Shown here piece by piece: positions 46,720 through 54,849 of a stretch of DNA of 64,000 nucleotides. Numbering within the stretch: position 1 is the first letter of the stretch; every line of letters starts with the position of its first letter. Source of the DNA: Evansella cellulosilytica DSM 2522 (GTDB taxonomy: Bacteria; Bacillota; Bacilli; Bacillales; Salisediminibacteriaceae); the NCBI RefSeq assembly GCF_000177235.2, contig NC_014829.1:1302001-1366000 (forward strand), in the 5' to 3' direction. Made by a program: the position numbers and the translations under genes. The notes under the pieces are model-generated. The model made no database searches. It was given only the letters and a program-made list of their open reading frames with translations, and was not told where the DNA came from.

Positions 46720-46765
46720 TAGGGACGGATCTCATTTGCCAAACGGCAAATGAGATCCGTCCCTA
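46720..46765. repeat. perfect 21-bp REP palindrome
   Basis: TAGGGACGGATCTCATTTGC and one further C pair perfectly with 46745-46765 around a four-base AAAC loop. It is a variant of the GGGACGGTTC family (GATC in place of GTTC) with longer arms. Confidence 0.9.
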
Positions 46766-46835
46766 TTCGCCTGATTCACCTAATTTATAAAAGGAATATC
46801 GACTCATTTATAGAAGTAAATGACAATACTAGAAA

Positions 46836-48179
46836 ATGAATACAACGATTCTTAAGGAGGAAGGACTTATCATTAATTGGCAACCATTCGAGTTTTTTTT
46901 ACATGAAAAAATGAAGCAGGAAAACATACCTGGTGTTGCTGTTGCAGCGTCTATAAATGGGGAAATCATCTATAGTAAAGGGTTCGGATACAGAAATGTG
47001 AATAAGAAGGAAAAGGTGACTCCCTCCACGATATTCGGTGTAGCTTCTGTTACAAAATCGTTTACAGCACTAGCGATTATGCTGCTTGAAGAGGAGGGGA
47101 AGTTATCTGCAACAGATAGCGTGGTGAAGCATTTGCCAGAACTGATGATTCCTGGCGTAGAAGATATGGCTGATATAAAAATTTATCATCTTCTGTCTCA
47201 TACGACTGGTCTAGCTCCTTTAGAAAGAAGAGAAGACTTTAATCAAATAAAAGATCATATTACATACCTTACGCACGAGCACGAATTACTTGGGAAACCG
47301 GGTGACTATTTCAGCTACTGCAATGATAGTTTTATTCTGTTAGGTGCCATTATTGAAAGGATCACAGGTAAGCTTTTTCGTAGACATTTGACAGAGGTGT
47401 TACTAAACAGAATTGGCATGTATCGGACAACAATGAGCTTAGAGGAAGTTGCGAAGTATGAAGACGTCAGTACGCCGTACATTTGGAATAAGGACCAAGA
47501 ATGTTTGGAAGAACAAGCATGGCCGACATTAGGAAATTATGAAGTAGGTGGTGGAATTCGTTCAAACGCTTTAGATTTATTAAAATACGGTGAGATATAC
47601 ACGATGAATAAACCAGCTATTATTGCCCAGGAAACTATAAGAAAAATGTGGTCTGATCCCTTTCCAGTGACGGAGGATTCTTATTATGGGTACGGGTTTA
47701 AAGTTACTCCAAATTACTGTGGTGAAAATATGACACTAGTTGAACACGGCGGAGGACAGCCTGGCGTCTCCTCCAACTTTGGTTTTGTACCGGAGAAAGG
47801 GATCGTAGTCACAGTATTATGTAATGTTTCCAATGTGTCTGCAGACGATATATGGTTACAAGCGATGAATACTGTATTAGCTCTCCCTTTAGAGCAAAAA
47901 AGAATAGCATATACAATCACAGAAGTATCGCCTCAGAAAGCGAAGCGATATATTGGAAGCTATCACTCAAATGAAGGAAATACAGCATCAATAATAATAG
48001 AAGATGATCAGCTCAAGCTAAAATCTAATGGGGAGAAATATATACTAAAAGGCTGCACCGAAAGGGAAAATACATTCATTATTGAAACGACAGGAAAAAC
48101 GATCTCGTTTTTCTTAGATGATAAAGACGAAGCATGGGCAGTGCTACTAGGCTCAAGGATGCTAACAAAAAAAGGCTAA
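46836..48179 (+). CDS. class C beta-lactamase-like serine hydrolase
   Basis: 447 residues, ATG 46836 (weak ribosome site AGAAAATGA region; GGAGG at 46856-46860 could serve a later start). The beta-lactamase-fold motifs are SVTK (SxxK) in GVASVTKSFTALAIML, YCN (YxN) in YFSYCNDSFILLGA and HGGGQPG near the end of the catalytic domain. A C-terminal beta domain (KAKRYIGSYHSNEGNTASII) follows, as in esterase/D-peptidase relatives. No signal peptide, so cytosolic. The gene ends AAAGGC TAA right beside a repeat. Likely peptidase or esterase rather than a resistance enzyme. Confidence 0.85.
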   Translation: MNTTILKEEGLIINWQPFEFFLHEKMKQENIPGVAVAASINGEIIYSKGFGYRNVNKKEKVTPSTIFGVASVTKSFTALAIMLLEEEGKLSATDSVVKHLPELMIPGVEDMADIKIYHLLSHTTGLAPLERREDFNQIKDHITYLTHEHELLGKPGDYFSYCNDSFILLGAIIERITGKLFRRHLTEVLLNRIGMYRTTMSLEEVAKYEDVSTPYIWNKDQECLEEQAWPTLGNYEVGGGIRSNALDLLKYGEIYTMNKPAIIAQETIRKMWSDPFPVTEDSYYGYGFKVTPNYCGENMTLVEHGGGQPGVSSNFGFVPEKGIVVTVLCNVSNVSADDIWLQAMNTVLALPLEQKRIAYTITEVSPQKAKRYIGSYHSNEGNTASIIIEDDQLKLKSNGEKYILKGCTERENTFIIETTGKTISFFLDDKDEAWAVLLGSRMLTKKG

Positions 48180-48181
48180 AA

Positions 48182-48221
48182 GGCTAATAGGGACGGTTCT
48201 GGCTTGCCAGAACCGTCCCTA
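48182..48221. repeat. REP palindrome with 16-bp perfect stem
   Basis: TAGGGACGGTTCTGGC (48188-48203) pairs with GCCAGAACCGTCCCTA (48206-48221). It starts three bases after the serine hydrolase stop. Confidence 0.9.
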
Positions 48222-48365
48222 CTCTTAAACTATTAGCAGATCAAAGAATTTATCCAGTAGATTGATAGAGTTTCTCCCCATGACGCAGGTTAGAAAACTT
48301 TTAAGTAATGTATTGGGCAAACAAGCTAACACTGTTCGAATGTCTTGAAGTGAAGGTCTATCATA

Positions 48366-49004
48366 CTAATCATTGTTAATAAATCTGTCTTTTACCTCTT
48401 CAGCAAAATAGTAATAATCTACATCATGGGAAGAGATTTGGTCATTTGTTAGAATGCTTTCGATGTTGTATTTCCCTTGATTAAGAGCTATAATTTCGTA
48501 TAATTCTTGATTTGCGTTCCAAGATAAAAAAAGTATATAATTATTACCTGATTTTAGTCGTTCATAGTCTTCAAAAGTTAATAGTTTCATGTTATTATCT
48601 ATCTCGATTGGATACATAGGTTCCATAATTTCTATAACATCACCTATATTTACTTTTTTCTCAAGGTCTTTGAAAATCTTACTTATCTTTATTTCTGTGG
48701 ATGTAAACCCTGCATAGGGGTTATTAAGCAAATGGTTACTTTCTTTTTCATTATTTTCAAAATTAACGCTTTTTGAGTTGCCTCTTATATTTGCCTCTAT
48801 AATCAAACTTGATACAGATTCTAAATCTTCTAAAGTATCTAGGTAAAACACATCTGCACTCATCCGTTCATATTCGCAATTATCTTTAATATGACTAGAA
48901 ACAATATACTCATTATCATTTTTTGGAAATATATAGAATACCAGAAAAATTGATAGTATACTAACTCCACCAGTAATAAACATAGTGAGTTTTGACTTAG
49001 ACAT
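48366..49004 (-). CDS. single-pass membrane protein of unknown function
   Basis: 212 residues, ATG at 49004 with CTAGGAGGTATATATA ahead. One N-terminal anchor (LTMFITGGVSILSIFLVFYI), the rest extracytoplasmic. The soluble part reads LIIEANIRGNSKSVNFENN, TSTEIKISKIFKDLEKKVNI, GDVIEIMEPMYPIEI and NNYILFLSW, a layout I have seen in Bacillus exported proteins of unknown role. It lies 17 bases after a metalloprotease fragment on the same strand, so it may have been the second gene of that operon. Confidence 0.7.
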   Translation of the reverse strand: MSKSKLTMFITGGVSILSIFLVFYIFPKNDNEYIVSSHIKDNCEYERMSADVFYLDTLEDLESVSSLIIEANIRGNSKSVNFENNEKESNHLLNNPYAGFTSTEIKISKIFKDLEKKVNIGDVIEIMEPMYPIEIDNNMKLLTFEDYERLKSGNNYILFLSWNANQELYEIIALNQGKYNIESILTNDQISSHDVDYYYFAEEVKDRFINND

Positions 49005-49021
49005 ATATATACCTCCTAGTT

Positions 49022-49195
49022 TTAATTATCGAACTTATGGTGAAAGTGCCAAGCATCTTCACTTGAAGGAAAGTACAAAGTATTTCTACCTGACCTCATC
49101 CAGTGATTACCAGTATGTCTGTTCAATATACCACCATCCTCGAAGTGACTTAAGCTTAATGCATGTCCAAATTCATGTCCAGTAGTTTTGTATTT
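49022..49195 (-). pseudogene. C-terminal remnant of a zinc metalloprotease
   Basis: The minus frame is open from 49195 to the stop at 49022-49024 and reads YKTTGHEFGHALSLSHFEDG, then ILNRHTGNHWMRSG and SSEDAWHFHHKFDN. HEFGHALSLSH is a complete HExxHxxxxxH metzincin motif. There is no start: a TAA (49196-49198) and then the repeat at 49207-49241 cut off the rest of the protein. The natural gene must have been much longer, with a secretion signal. Confidence 0.8.
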
Positions 49196-49206
49196 TTATC
49201 CGTTGA

Positions 49207-49241
49207 GGCTAATAGGGACGGTTCTGGCTTGCCAGAACCGT
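49207..49241. repeat. REP palindrome truncating the metalloprotease remnant
   Basis: GGCTAATAGGGACGGTTC with TGGCTTGCCA and GAACCGT. Same unit as 43293-43327 and 48182-48221. Confidence 0.85.
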
Positions 49242-49335
49242 CTTCACTAACTTCAATAATTGTGCACTTCTCTTAGGTGAATGACATAGGTTATAGTACT
49301 GAATTTATCTATGTGTGAAAGGAAGGAAGATGTAA

Positions 49336-49707
49336 GTGCACTATTACCCCACTTATTACCCGAACTACTATCACCCTTATCTGTATTATCGTCAAAATAA
49401 CGATTATCCGTACCCTCCAGTTGATATAGAGCAATTTCAAAAATCTCTAGAAGCATATCAACAATTAGTCAAGGATGGAGAAACTGTATTAAATAAACTT
49501 CATTCCTCTCCTGATCTTATGTATCGTCTAATGCACCATGCTCAAGCAGGCAATGATGTGGAGGTCGATAAAATAGTAAAGGAGACAGGCGTAGCTACAG
49601 TTGTAAATACTTCCTACACCCCTATGTCAGTGACCTTCACGCTCCATGCTGAAGCTCCTGCACAATCAAGGTGCTGTACATTAACAATGAATTTGCGGTG
49701 GGGATAA
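49336..49707 (+). CDS. conserved Bacillaceae protein with CC-LTMNLRW C-terminus
   Basis: 123 residues from GTG 49336 after GGAAGGAAGATG. The N-terminus is Tyr/Pro-rich (HYYPTYYPNYYHPYLYY). A helical middle (FQKSLEAYQQLVKDGETVLN, LMYRLMHHAQAGNDVEVDKI) and a beta C-terminus (SVTFTLHAEA, then CCTLTMNLRWG) follow. I believe this matches a family of unnamed proteins in spore-forming bacilli, possibly spore-associated; function unknown. It sits between repeats and ends at a strong terminator. Confidence 0.7.
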   Translation: MHYYPTYYPNYYHPYLYYRQNNDYPYPPVDIEQFQKSLEAYQQLVKDGETVLNKLHSSPDLMYRLMHHAQAGNDVEVDKIVKETGVATVVNTSYTPMSVTFTLHAEAPAQSRCCTLTMNLRWG

Positions 49708-49722
49708 AATGGATAAGGTCAC

Positions 49723-49772
49723 ACAAAAGCCTTTGTAAATGTTATTATCATAGCATTTACAAAGGCTTTTGT
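49723..49772 (+). terminator. strong terminator hairpin
   Basis: A perfect 19-bp stem, ACAAAAGCCTTTGTAAATG with its complement, loop of 12. The stem ends in CTTTTGTT. Confidence 0.85.
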
Positions 49773-49852
49773 TCCTCTTGCAAAGAGGGACGGGCGGTTC
49801 TTGTTTGCCAGAACTTGTCCTGTTAAACCCTATTAACCAATTTGGCAAACAA

Positions 49853-50143
49853 GAACCGTCCGAGACCGCTGAAAAAGTAGAAATCTTGATATTTTATTGT
49901 ATTAATATTCAATATATCTAATTATAGAAAAAGTTGATGAGACCGGAGCAAGCGAGACTCCTGCGGGAGAAAAGGCAGGGGTGAGACTACGTAGATGCAA
50001 AGCATCAAGGAGGCTCACCAGCCGCCCGCGGAAAGCGAGTTTGCACAGGTCTCATCAACTTCTATATTCAAATAACCTTATATATATTAGTCTATACTTA
50101 AAGGGTAAGTACTTTTTCACTGGTTCCGAACCGTCCCCATTAG
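49853..50143 (+). repeat. composite repeat copy F (short form)
   Basis: GAACCGTCCGAGACCGCTG, GAGACTCCTGCGGGAG, CCGCCCGCGGAAAGCGAGTT and TTTTTCACTGGTTCCGAACC. Closest to copy B in its AT-rich flanks (TAGAAATCTTGATATTTTAT) but without the 86-bp module. Right end GAACCGTCCCCATTAGC. Confidence 0.9.
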
Positions 50144-50221
50144 CTTTATCGCTATTTTTTATATATATTTACCTCTAATTAGTATGGTGTTTTGTCATTT
50201 TAGCGTATGTTAAATTAACTT

Positions 50222-50235
50222 TGTAAGCGCTTTAA
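50222..50235 (+). promoter_or_regulatory. cre-like CcpA site upstream of the GH5 gene
   Basis: TGTAAGCGCTTTAA against the consensus TGWAANCGNTNWCA has one mismatch. It lies about 100 bases ahead of the start codon. Confidence 0.65.
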
Positions 50236-50337
50236 TAACTTAGGTGAAGGGGGATGGTGACTTAGGTTTTTGGATTATTTTTGTTTCAGATCGTTGTTGT
50301 TTTGGCCGTATGAGCGAACTTTAAAGGAGGTTTTATT

Positions 50338-52437
50338 TTGAGGATGGAGTTAAAACATTTTAACTGTCAACGATTGCTCCTTTGTAAGTCTAGCATGATG
50401 TTTTTCGCATTTTTTCTTATGATATCTATGATGATTTTCCCGCAGAGCAGCGAAGCAAACGATCAAGATTTTGATGTTAATGATTACGTCAAAGAGATGC
50501 AGCCTGGATGGAACTTAGGAAATACGTTCGATGCAGTTGGAGAAGATGAAACTGCTTGGGGGAACCCGTTTGTAACAAAAGAACTCATAGAAGAAATTGC
50601 GAATCAAGGCTTTAACAGTATTCGCATACCAGTCACCTTTGATCAAAGGATGGCAGAAGGACCAGATTACACGATTGATGAAGACTTTCTTAATAGAGTG
50701 ACACAAGCCGTTGATTGGTCTTTAGACGAAGATCTTTATGTCATGATTAATATACATCACGATTCTTGGATTTGGTTAGAAGCGGGGATGCATGAAGATT
50801 ATGATGAATCGATTGCTCGTTTTGATGCGATATGGGAGCAACTAGCTGATCATTTTAAAGATTATCCGATGGAATTAATGTTTGAAAGCATTAATGAGCC
50901 AAGATTTTGGGGATCAGAGGAAGAAAAATTAGGCTATTTATATGATCTCAACATGTCCTTCTACGACATTGTGAGAAACTCAGGTGGTATGAATGATATT
51001 CGTCCACTTGTACTACCGACATTAGATACGAGTCCCGACCATCAGCACACATTAGATCATTTATATGACACTATCATCGAACTTGATGATCCAAACCTTA
51101 TATCAACCATTCATTTTTATGGGTTTTGGCCATTCAGTGTAAACGTTGCTGGGTATACACATTTCGACGAAGAAACAAAAGGGCATATTATTGAAACATT
51201 TGACCGAGTATATGATACTTTTACAGCAAATGATATCCCAGTAGTTTTAGGGGAATTTGGTTTACTAGGCTTTGACACCCATACTGGTGTTATTCAGCAA
51301 GGAGAGAAGCTTAAATTTTTTGAGTTTATGATTCATTATGCAAAGGAAAAAGAGATTACTCATATGCTCTGGGATAATGGACAGCACTTTAATCGAACAT
51401 CTTTTGAATGGAGAGACCAGGAGCTTTATGACATCATGAAAGCAAGCTGGGAAACGAGATCTGCGACAGCTGAATCAAACTTCATTTACTTGAAAAGAGG
51501 AGAAGAAATAGAAGATACAAGCCTTCAACTTCATTTACATGGAAATGAATTTGTATCCCTCCTTCTTGATGGACAAACATTAATAGAAGGAGAAGACTAT
51601 GAATTAAATGGTGATGCATTAATCATAAATGCAAGCTTACTAGAGGAGCTAACTACCTCACAAGACTTAGGTGTAAATGCCAAATTAACAGCGACGTTTA
51701 CGCAAGGCGCTGATTGGTACATTAGGGTTATATCATATGACACACCAGTAATGGAAGATGCATCAGGAACAGTGAGAGATTTCGTTATACCAACACAATT
51801 TAATGGTGATGACCTTAAAACGATGGAGGCAATTTATCCTGACGGAAGCGCGGCAGGACCACACAATTGGACTACCTTTAAAGAATTTGGTTATGCCTTT
51901 TCACCTGATTATGAAGCGAATGAGATTTATTTTCCGTATGGGGAGTATAGATTTTTTAATGAATTAAATGATGGAGAAGTAGAATTAACCTTCTATTTTT
52001 GGAGTGGTGAAGTACTTACGTATCAACTGACAAAGGATGGTGAGAACATCGTCGGTACATTTGTTGGCGCCACCCCCCCAGGCACGGGAGATGACGACGA
52101 AACCCCGGGCGCAGGAGATGACGGCGAAACACCAGGCACAGGAGATGACGGCGAAACACCAGGCACAGGAGATGACGACAAAACCCCGGGCACGGGAGAA
52201 GATGACGAAACCCCAGGCACGGGAGAAGATGACGAAACCCCAGGCGCAGGAGATAACGGCGAAACGCCAGGCACAGGAGATGACGACAAAACGCCAAGTA
52301 CAGGATCTAGCGATGAGACGAAATTACCAGATACAGCAACAAATCTATATAACTACTTGCTTATCGGGCTATTGATGATTATCGTAGGAGGAACAGTTAC
52401 TATTTTTTCTAGAAAAAGAAAAGTAGTAGACATGTAA
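50338..52437 (+). CDS. wall-anchored GH5 endo-beta-1,4-glucanase with X2 and CBM46 modules
   Basis: 699 residues from TTG 50338; AAAGGAGG is eight bases ahead, ATG 50344 is less well placed. Signal peptide to about 40. GH5 catalytic domain (about 50-375, subfamily 4-like): GWNLGNTFDAVGEDETAWGN, NIHHDSW, FESINEPRFWG (acid/base Glu) and VVLGEFGLLG (nucleophile Glu). An X2 Ig-like module (about 385-475) and a CBM46-like module (about 480-575) follow, as in Bacillus Cel5B-type enzymes. A linker of eight or more TPGTGDDGE-type repeats leads to LPDTA, a helix and RKRK. LPDTA is the motif of the class D-like sortase of bacilli. GH5_4 enzymes cut beta-glucans including xyloglucan. A cre-like site suggests glucose repression. 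Confidence 0.92.
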   Translation: MRMELKHFNCQRLLLCKSSMMFFAFFLMISMMIFPQSSEANDQDFDVNDYVKEMQPGWNLGNTFDAVGEDETAWGNPFVTKELIEEIANQGFNSIRIPVTFDQRMAEGPDYTIDEDFLNRVTQAVDWSLDEDLYVMINIHHDSWIWLEAGMHEDYDESIARFDAIWEQLADHFKDYPMELMFESINEPRFWGSEEEKLGYLYDLNMSFYDIVRNSGGMNDIRPLVLPTLDTSPDHQHTLDHLYDTIIELDDPNLISTIHFYGFWPFSVNVAGYTHFDEETKGHIIETFDRVYDTFTANDIPVVLGEFGLLGFDTHTGVIQQGEKLKFFEFMIHYAKEKEITHMLWDNGQHFNRTSFEWRDQELYDIMKASWETRSATAESNFIYLKRGEEIEDTSLQLHLHGNEFVSLLLDGQTLIEGEDYELNGDALIINASLLEELTTSQDLGVNAKLTATFTQGADWYIRVISYDTPVMEDASGTVRDFVIPTQFNGDDLKTMEAIYPDGSAAGPHNWTTFKEFGYAFSPDYEANEIYFPYGEYRFFNELNDGEVELTFYFWSGEVLTYQLTKDGENIVGTFVGATPPGTGDDDETPGAGDDGETPGTGDDGETPGTGDDDKTPGTGEDDETPGTGEDDETPGAGDNGETPGTGDDDKTPSTGSSDETKLPDTATNLYNYLLIGLLMIIVGGTVTIFSRKRKVVDM

Positions 52438-52441
52438 AAGG

Positions 52442-52480
52442 AGATTAGCTTCCAAGTCTTTGAGATGAGGAAGCTAATCT
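52442..52480 (+). terminator. hairpin between GH5 and GH42 genes
   Basis: AGATTAGCTTCC pairs perfectly with GGAAGCTAATCT; the T-run after it is weak, so termination may be partial. Confidence 0.6.
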
Positions 52481-52526
52481 TGTCATATAATAAAAGCATA
52501 CACATTCTCATAAAGGTGGGTTTTCA

Positions 52527-54551
52527 ATGATTAATAGTAAGCTACCAAAAATTTGGTACGGTGGAGATTACAATCCGGAGCAGTGGGATGATCCAGAAAT
52601 CTGGAATGAAGACATTAGGATGTTTAAAAAAGCAGGTATTGATATAGCTACTTTAAACGTGTTTTCTTGGGCTTTGAATCAACCTGATGAAGATACATAT
52701 GATTTTACAGCTTTGGATGAGCATATTAATCGGCTTTATGAAAATGGCATTTATACGTGTTTAGCTACGAGTACGGCAGCACACCCGGCTTGGATGGCAA
52801 GAAAGTACCCAGATGTTTTAAGAGTAGATTTTCATGGTAGAAAAAGAGCGTTTGGTGGAAGGCATAATTCATGTCCGAATAGTCCGACTTACCGGAAATA
52901 CGCAGAAAGAATGGCTGACAAATTAGGGGAACGATATCAAGATCATCCAGCAGTTTTAATTTGGCATGTATCTAATGAATACGGAGGCTATTGCTACTGT
53001 GACAATTGTGCAAAAGCCTTTCGTGAATGGCTAAAAAAGAAATACGGTAACCTACAAACCCTTAATAAAACGTGGAACACAAGATTCTGGGGACATACGT
53101 TTCATGATTGGGAAGACATTGTCGTGCCTAACGCATTAAGTGAAGAAGGGGAAGGAAACGTCAGTGCCTTCCAAGGGATATCATTAGATTACCGTAGATT
53201 CCAATCTGATAGTTTACTAGAATGCTATAAATTAGAACACAACATGTTAAAAAAACATACACCGAATGTACCGATTACGACGAATTTAATGGGAACATAT
53301 CCTGAACTTGATTATTTCAAGTGGGGAAAAGAGATGGATGTTGTTTCGTGGGATAGCTACCCTGGCATAGATACGCCAGTTAGTTTAACGGCAATGACAC
53401 ACGATCTTATGCGAGGATTAAAAGGTGGGCAGCCATTCATGCTCATGGAGCAAACTCCAAGCCAGCAAAATTGGCAGCCTTATAATGCTCTTAAGCGCCC
53501 AGGGGTAATGAGGCTATGGAGTTATCAAGCTCTTGCGCATGGTGCCGATACCATTATGTTTTTTCAATTGCGCCGATCGATAGGTGCATGCGAAAAGTTC
53601 CACGGTGCCGTTATTGAACATGTTGGTCATGAGAATACGAGAGTATTTAGGGAAACATCTCAGCTCGGCAAAGAGATACAAAAGCTATCAGATTCGTTTA
53701 TCGATAGTAGAACAAATGCAAGAGTAGCAATCGTATATGATTGGGAGAATCGTTGGGCTATTGATTTATCTAGCGGGCCATCGGTGTCATTAGATTACGT
53801 CAATGAAGTTCATAAATACTATGCTGCTTTGTACGAAAGGAATATTCCTGTAGACATGGTCAGTGTGGAGGAGGATATTTCAAAATATGACATAGTAATC
53901 GCACCAGTTTTGTATATGGTGAAAAGTGGTTATGCGAAAAAGCTAGAAGCGTTTGTTGAAAATGGCGGCACGTTCGTGACTACTTTCTTTAGTGGAATCG
54001 TCAATGAGCACGATCTAGTGACACTTGGTGGTTATCCAGGTGAACTTAGAAAACTATTAGGGCTATGGGTAGAAGAGATTGATGCGCTAGACCCTAAGCA
54101 TCATAATCAAATAGTGATGAAGGATTCGTGGGGCTCCTTGGAGGGAAGCTACCATTGCAACGTGCTTTTTGACATAATACATGTAGAAGGGGCAGAGATT
54201 GTAGCAGAGTATGGATCAGAGTTTTATAAGGGAACACCAGTAGTAACGGCCAATACTTACGGAAATGGAAGGGCAATTTATGTTGGCTCAAGTGGTGAAC
54301 AACAATTCATTACCGGCTTAATGCGTAATTTATGTGATGAAAAAGGAATAGAGCCTCTAATGGAAACGCCAAATGGTGTCGAGGTATCAGAAAGAAGGAA
54401 AGATAGCAAATCGTATTTATTTGTGATGAATCATAACGAAACAAAAGAAGAATTAGCCATAGAAACGGAAATGCTCGATTTGTTAACTGGAAAAACGGTA
54501 AGGGGAACAGTTCATATAGAAGGTCATGGTGTCATGATATTAGAGAAGTAA
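52527..54551 (+). CDS. bgaA: GH42 beta-galactosidase
   Basis: 674 residues, ATG 52527 with AAAGGTGGG ahead. IWYGGDYNPEQWDDPEIWNE opens the barrel. The zinc cysteines are in RHNSCPNSP and YCYCDNC, the acid/base in WHVSNEYGGYC and the nucleophile in FMLMEQTPSQQNW. The trimerisation domain (MVSVEEDISKYDIVIAPVLY) and C-terminal beta domain follow. No signal peptide, so it acts inside on imported galacto-oligosaccharides. Between a surface endoglucanase and a fucosidase it would remove galactose from xyloglucan-type oligosaccharides after import. The symbol follows common usage for the family. Confidence 0.92.
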   Translation: MINSKLPKIWYGGDYNPEQWDDPEIWNEDIRMFKKAGIDIATLNVFSWALNQPDEDTYDFTALDEHINRLYENGIYTCLATSTAAHPAWMARKYPDVLRVDFHGRKRAFGGRHNSCPNSPTYRKYAERMADKLGERYQDHPAVLIWHVSNEYGGYCYCDNCAKAFREWLKKKYGNLQTLNKTWNTRFWGHTFHDWEDIVVPNALSEEGEGNVSAFQGISLDYRRFQSDSLLECYKLEHNMLKKHTPNVPITTNLMGTYPELDYFKWGKEMDVVSWDSYPGIDTPVSLTAMTHDLMRGLKGGQPFMLMEQTPSQQNWQPYNALKRPGVMRLWSYQALAHGADTIMFFQLRRSIGACEKFHGAVIEHVGHENTRVFRETSQLGKEIQKLSDSFIDSRTNARVAIVYDWENRWAIDLSSGPSVSLDYVNEVHKYYAALYERNIPVDMVSVEEDISKYDIVIAPVLYMVKSGYAKKLEAFVENGGTFVTTFFSGIVNEHDLVTLGGYPGELRKLLGLWVEEIDALDPKHHNQIVMKDSWGSLEGSYHCNVLFDIIHVEGAEIVAEYGSEFYKGTPVVTANTYGNGRAIYVGSSGEQQFITGLMRNLCDEKGIEPLMETPNGVEVSERRKDSKSYLFVMNHNETKEELAIETEMLDLLTGKTVRGTVHIEGHGVMILEK

Positions 54552-54583
54552 AATGCTCTTCGTGGCAGCTGTAACGATAAAAC

Positions 54584-54620
54584 AAGAATGCGTAACGTCT
54601 TACAAGCGTTGCGTGTTCTT
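54584..54620 (+). terminator. hairpin after the GH42 gene
   Basis: AGAATGCGTAACG pairs with CGTTGCGTGTTCT using three G-U pairs, followed by TTATTT. Confidence 0.6.
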
Positions 54621-54785
54621 TATTTATGTATAGTGCTTTCATGTATTTTTTCTAAAAAAAATTTCCTTCTCCTAGATAAGTCCTTTTCTTTTTGTTATTC
54701 CCCCTTTGGCTTCTAATCATATCTAATTTTCCCCTTATTTATGTCGTAATTTCTACGGTTTTTTTCACGAGGAGCTATGCTAATA

Positions 54786-54799
54786 TGAAAGTGCTTTCA
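54786..54799 (+). promoter_or_regulatory. cre-like CcpA site upstream of the GH95 gene
   Basis: TGAAAGTGCTTTCA is a near-perfect palindrome with one change (C to T) from the consensus core. It lies 50 bases before the start. Confidence 0.65.
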
Positions 54800-54849
54800 A
54801 GTTCATCGGAGTTTTAACTACAACTACTTGCATAAGGAGTGAGGAGATC

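Noticed and set aside
34514-48179. Antibiotic-resistance beta-lactamases (two serine hydrolases)
   Set aside because: Both have the catalytic fold motifs but lack features of true class A or C resistance enzymes; peptidase or esterase roles are more likely.
18821-50143. CRISPR array
   Set aside because: The repeats are long, dispersed and palindromic, without regular spacers or cas genes.
52016-52375. Three overlapping open frames on both strands in the GH5 linker
   Set aside because: They arise from the repetitive linker DNA of the cellulase gene and have no start sites or protein character.
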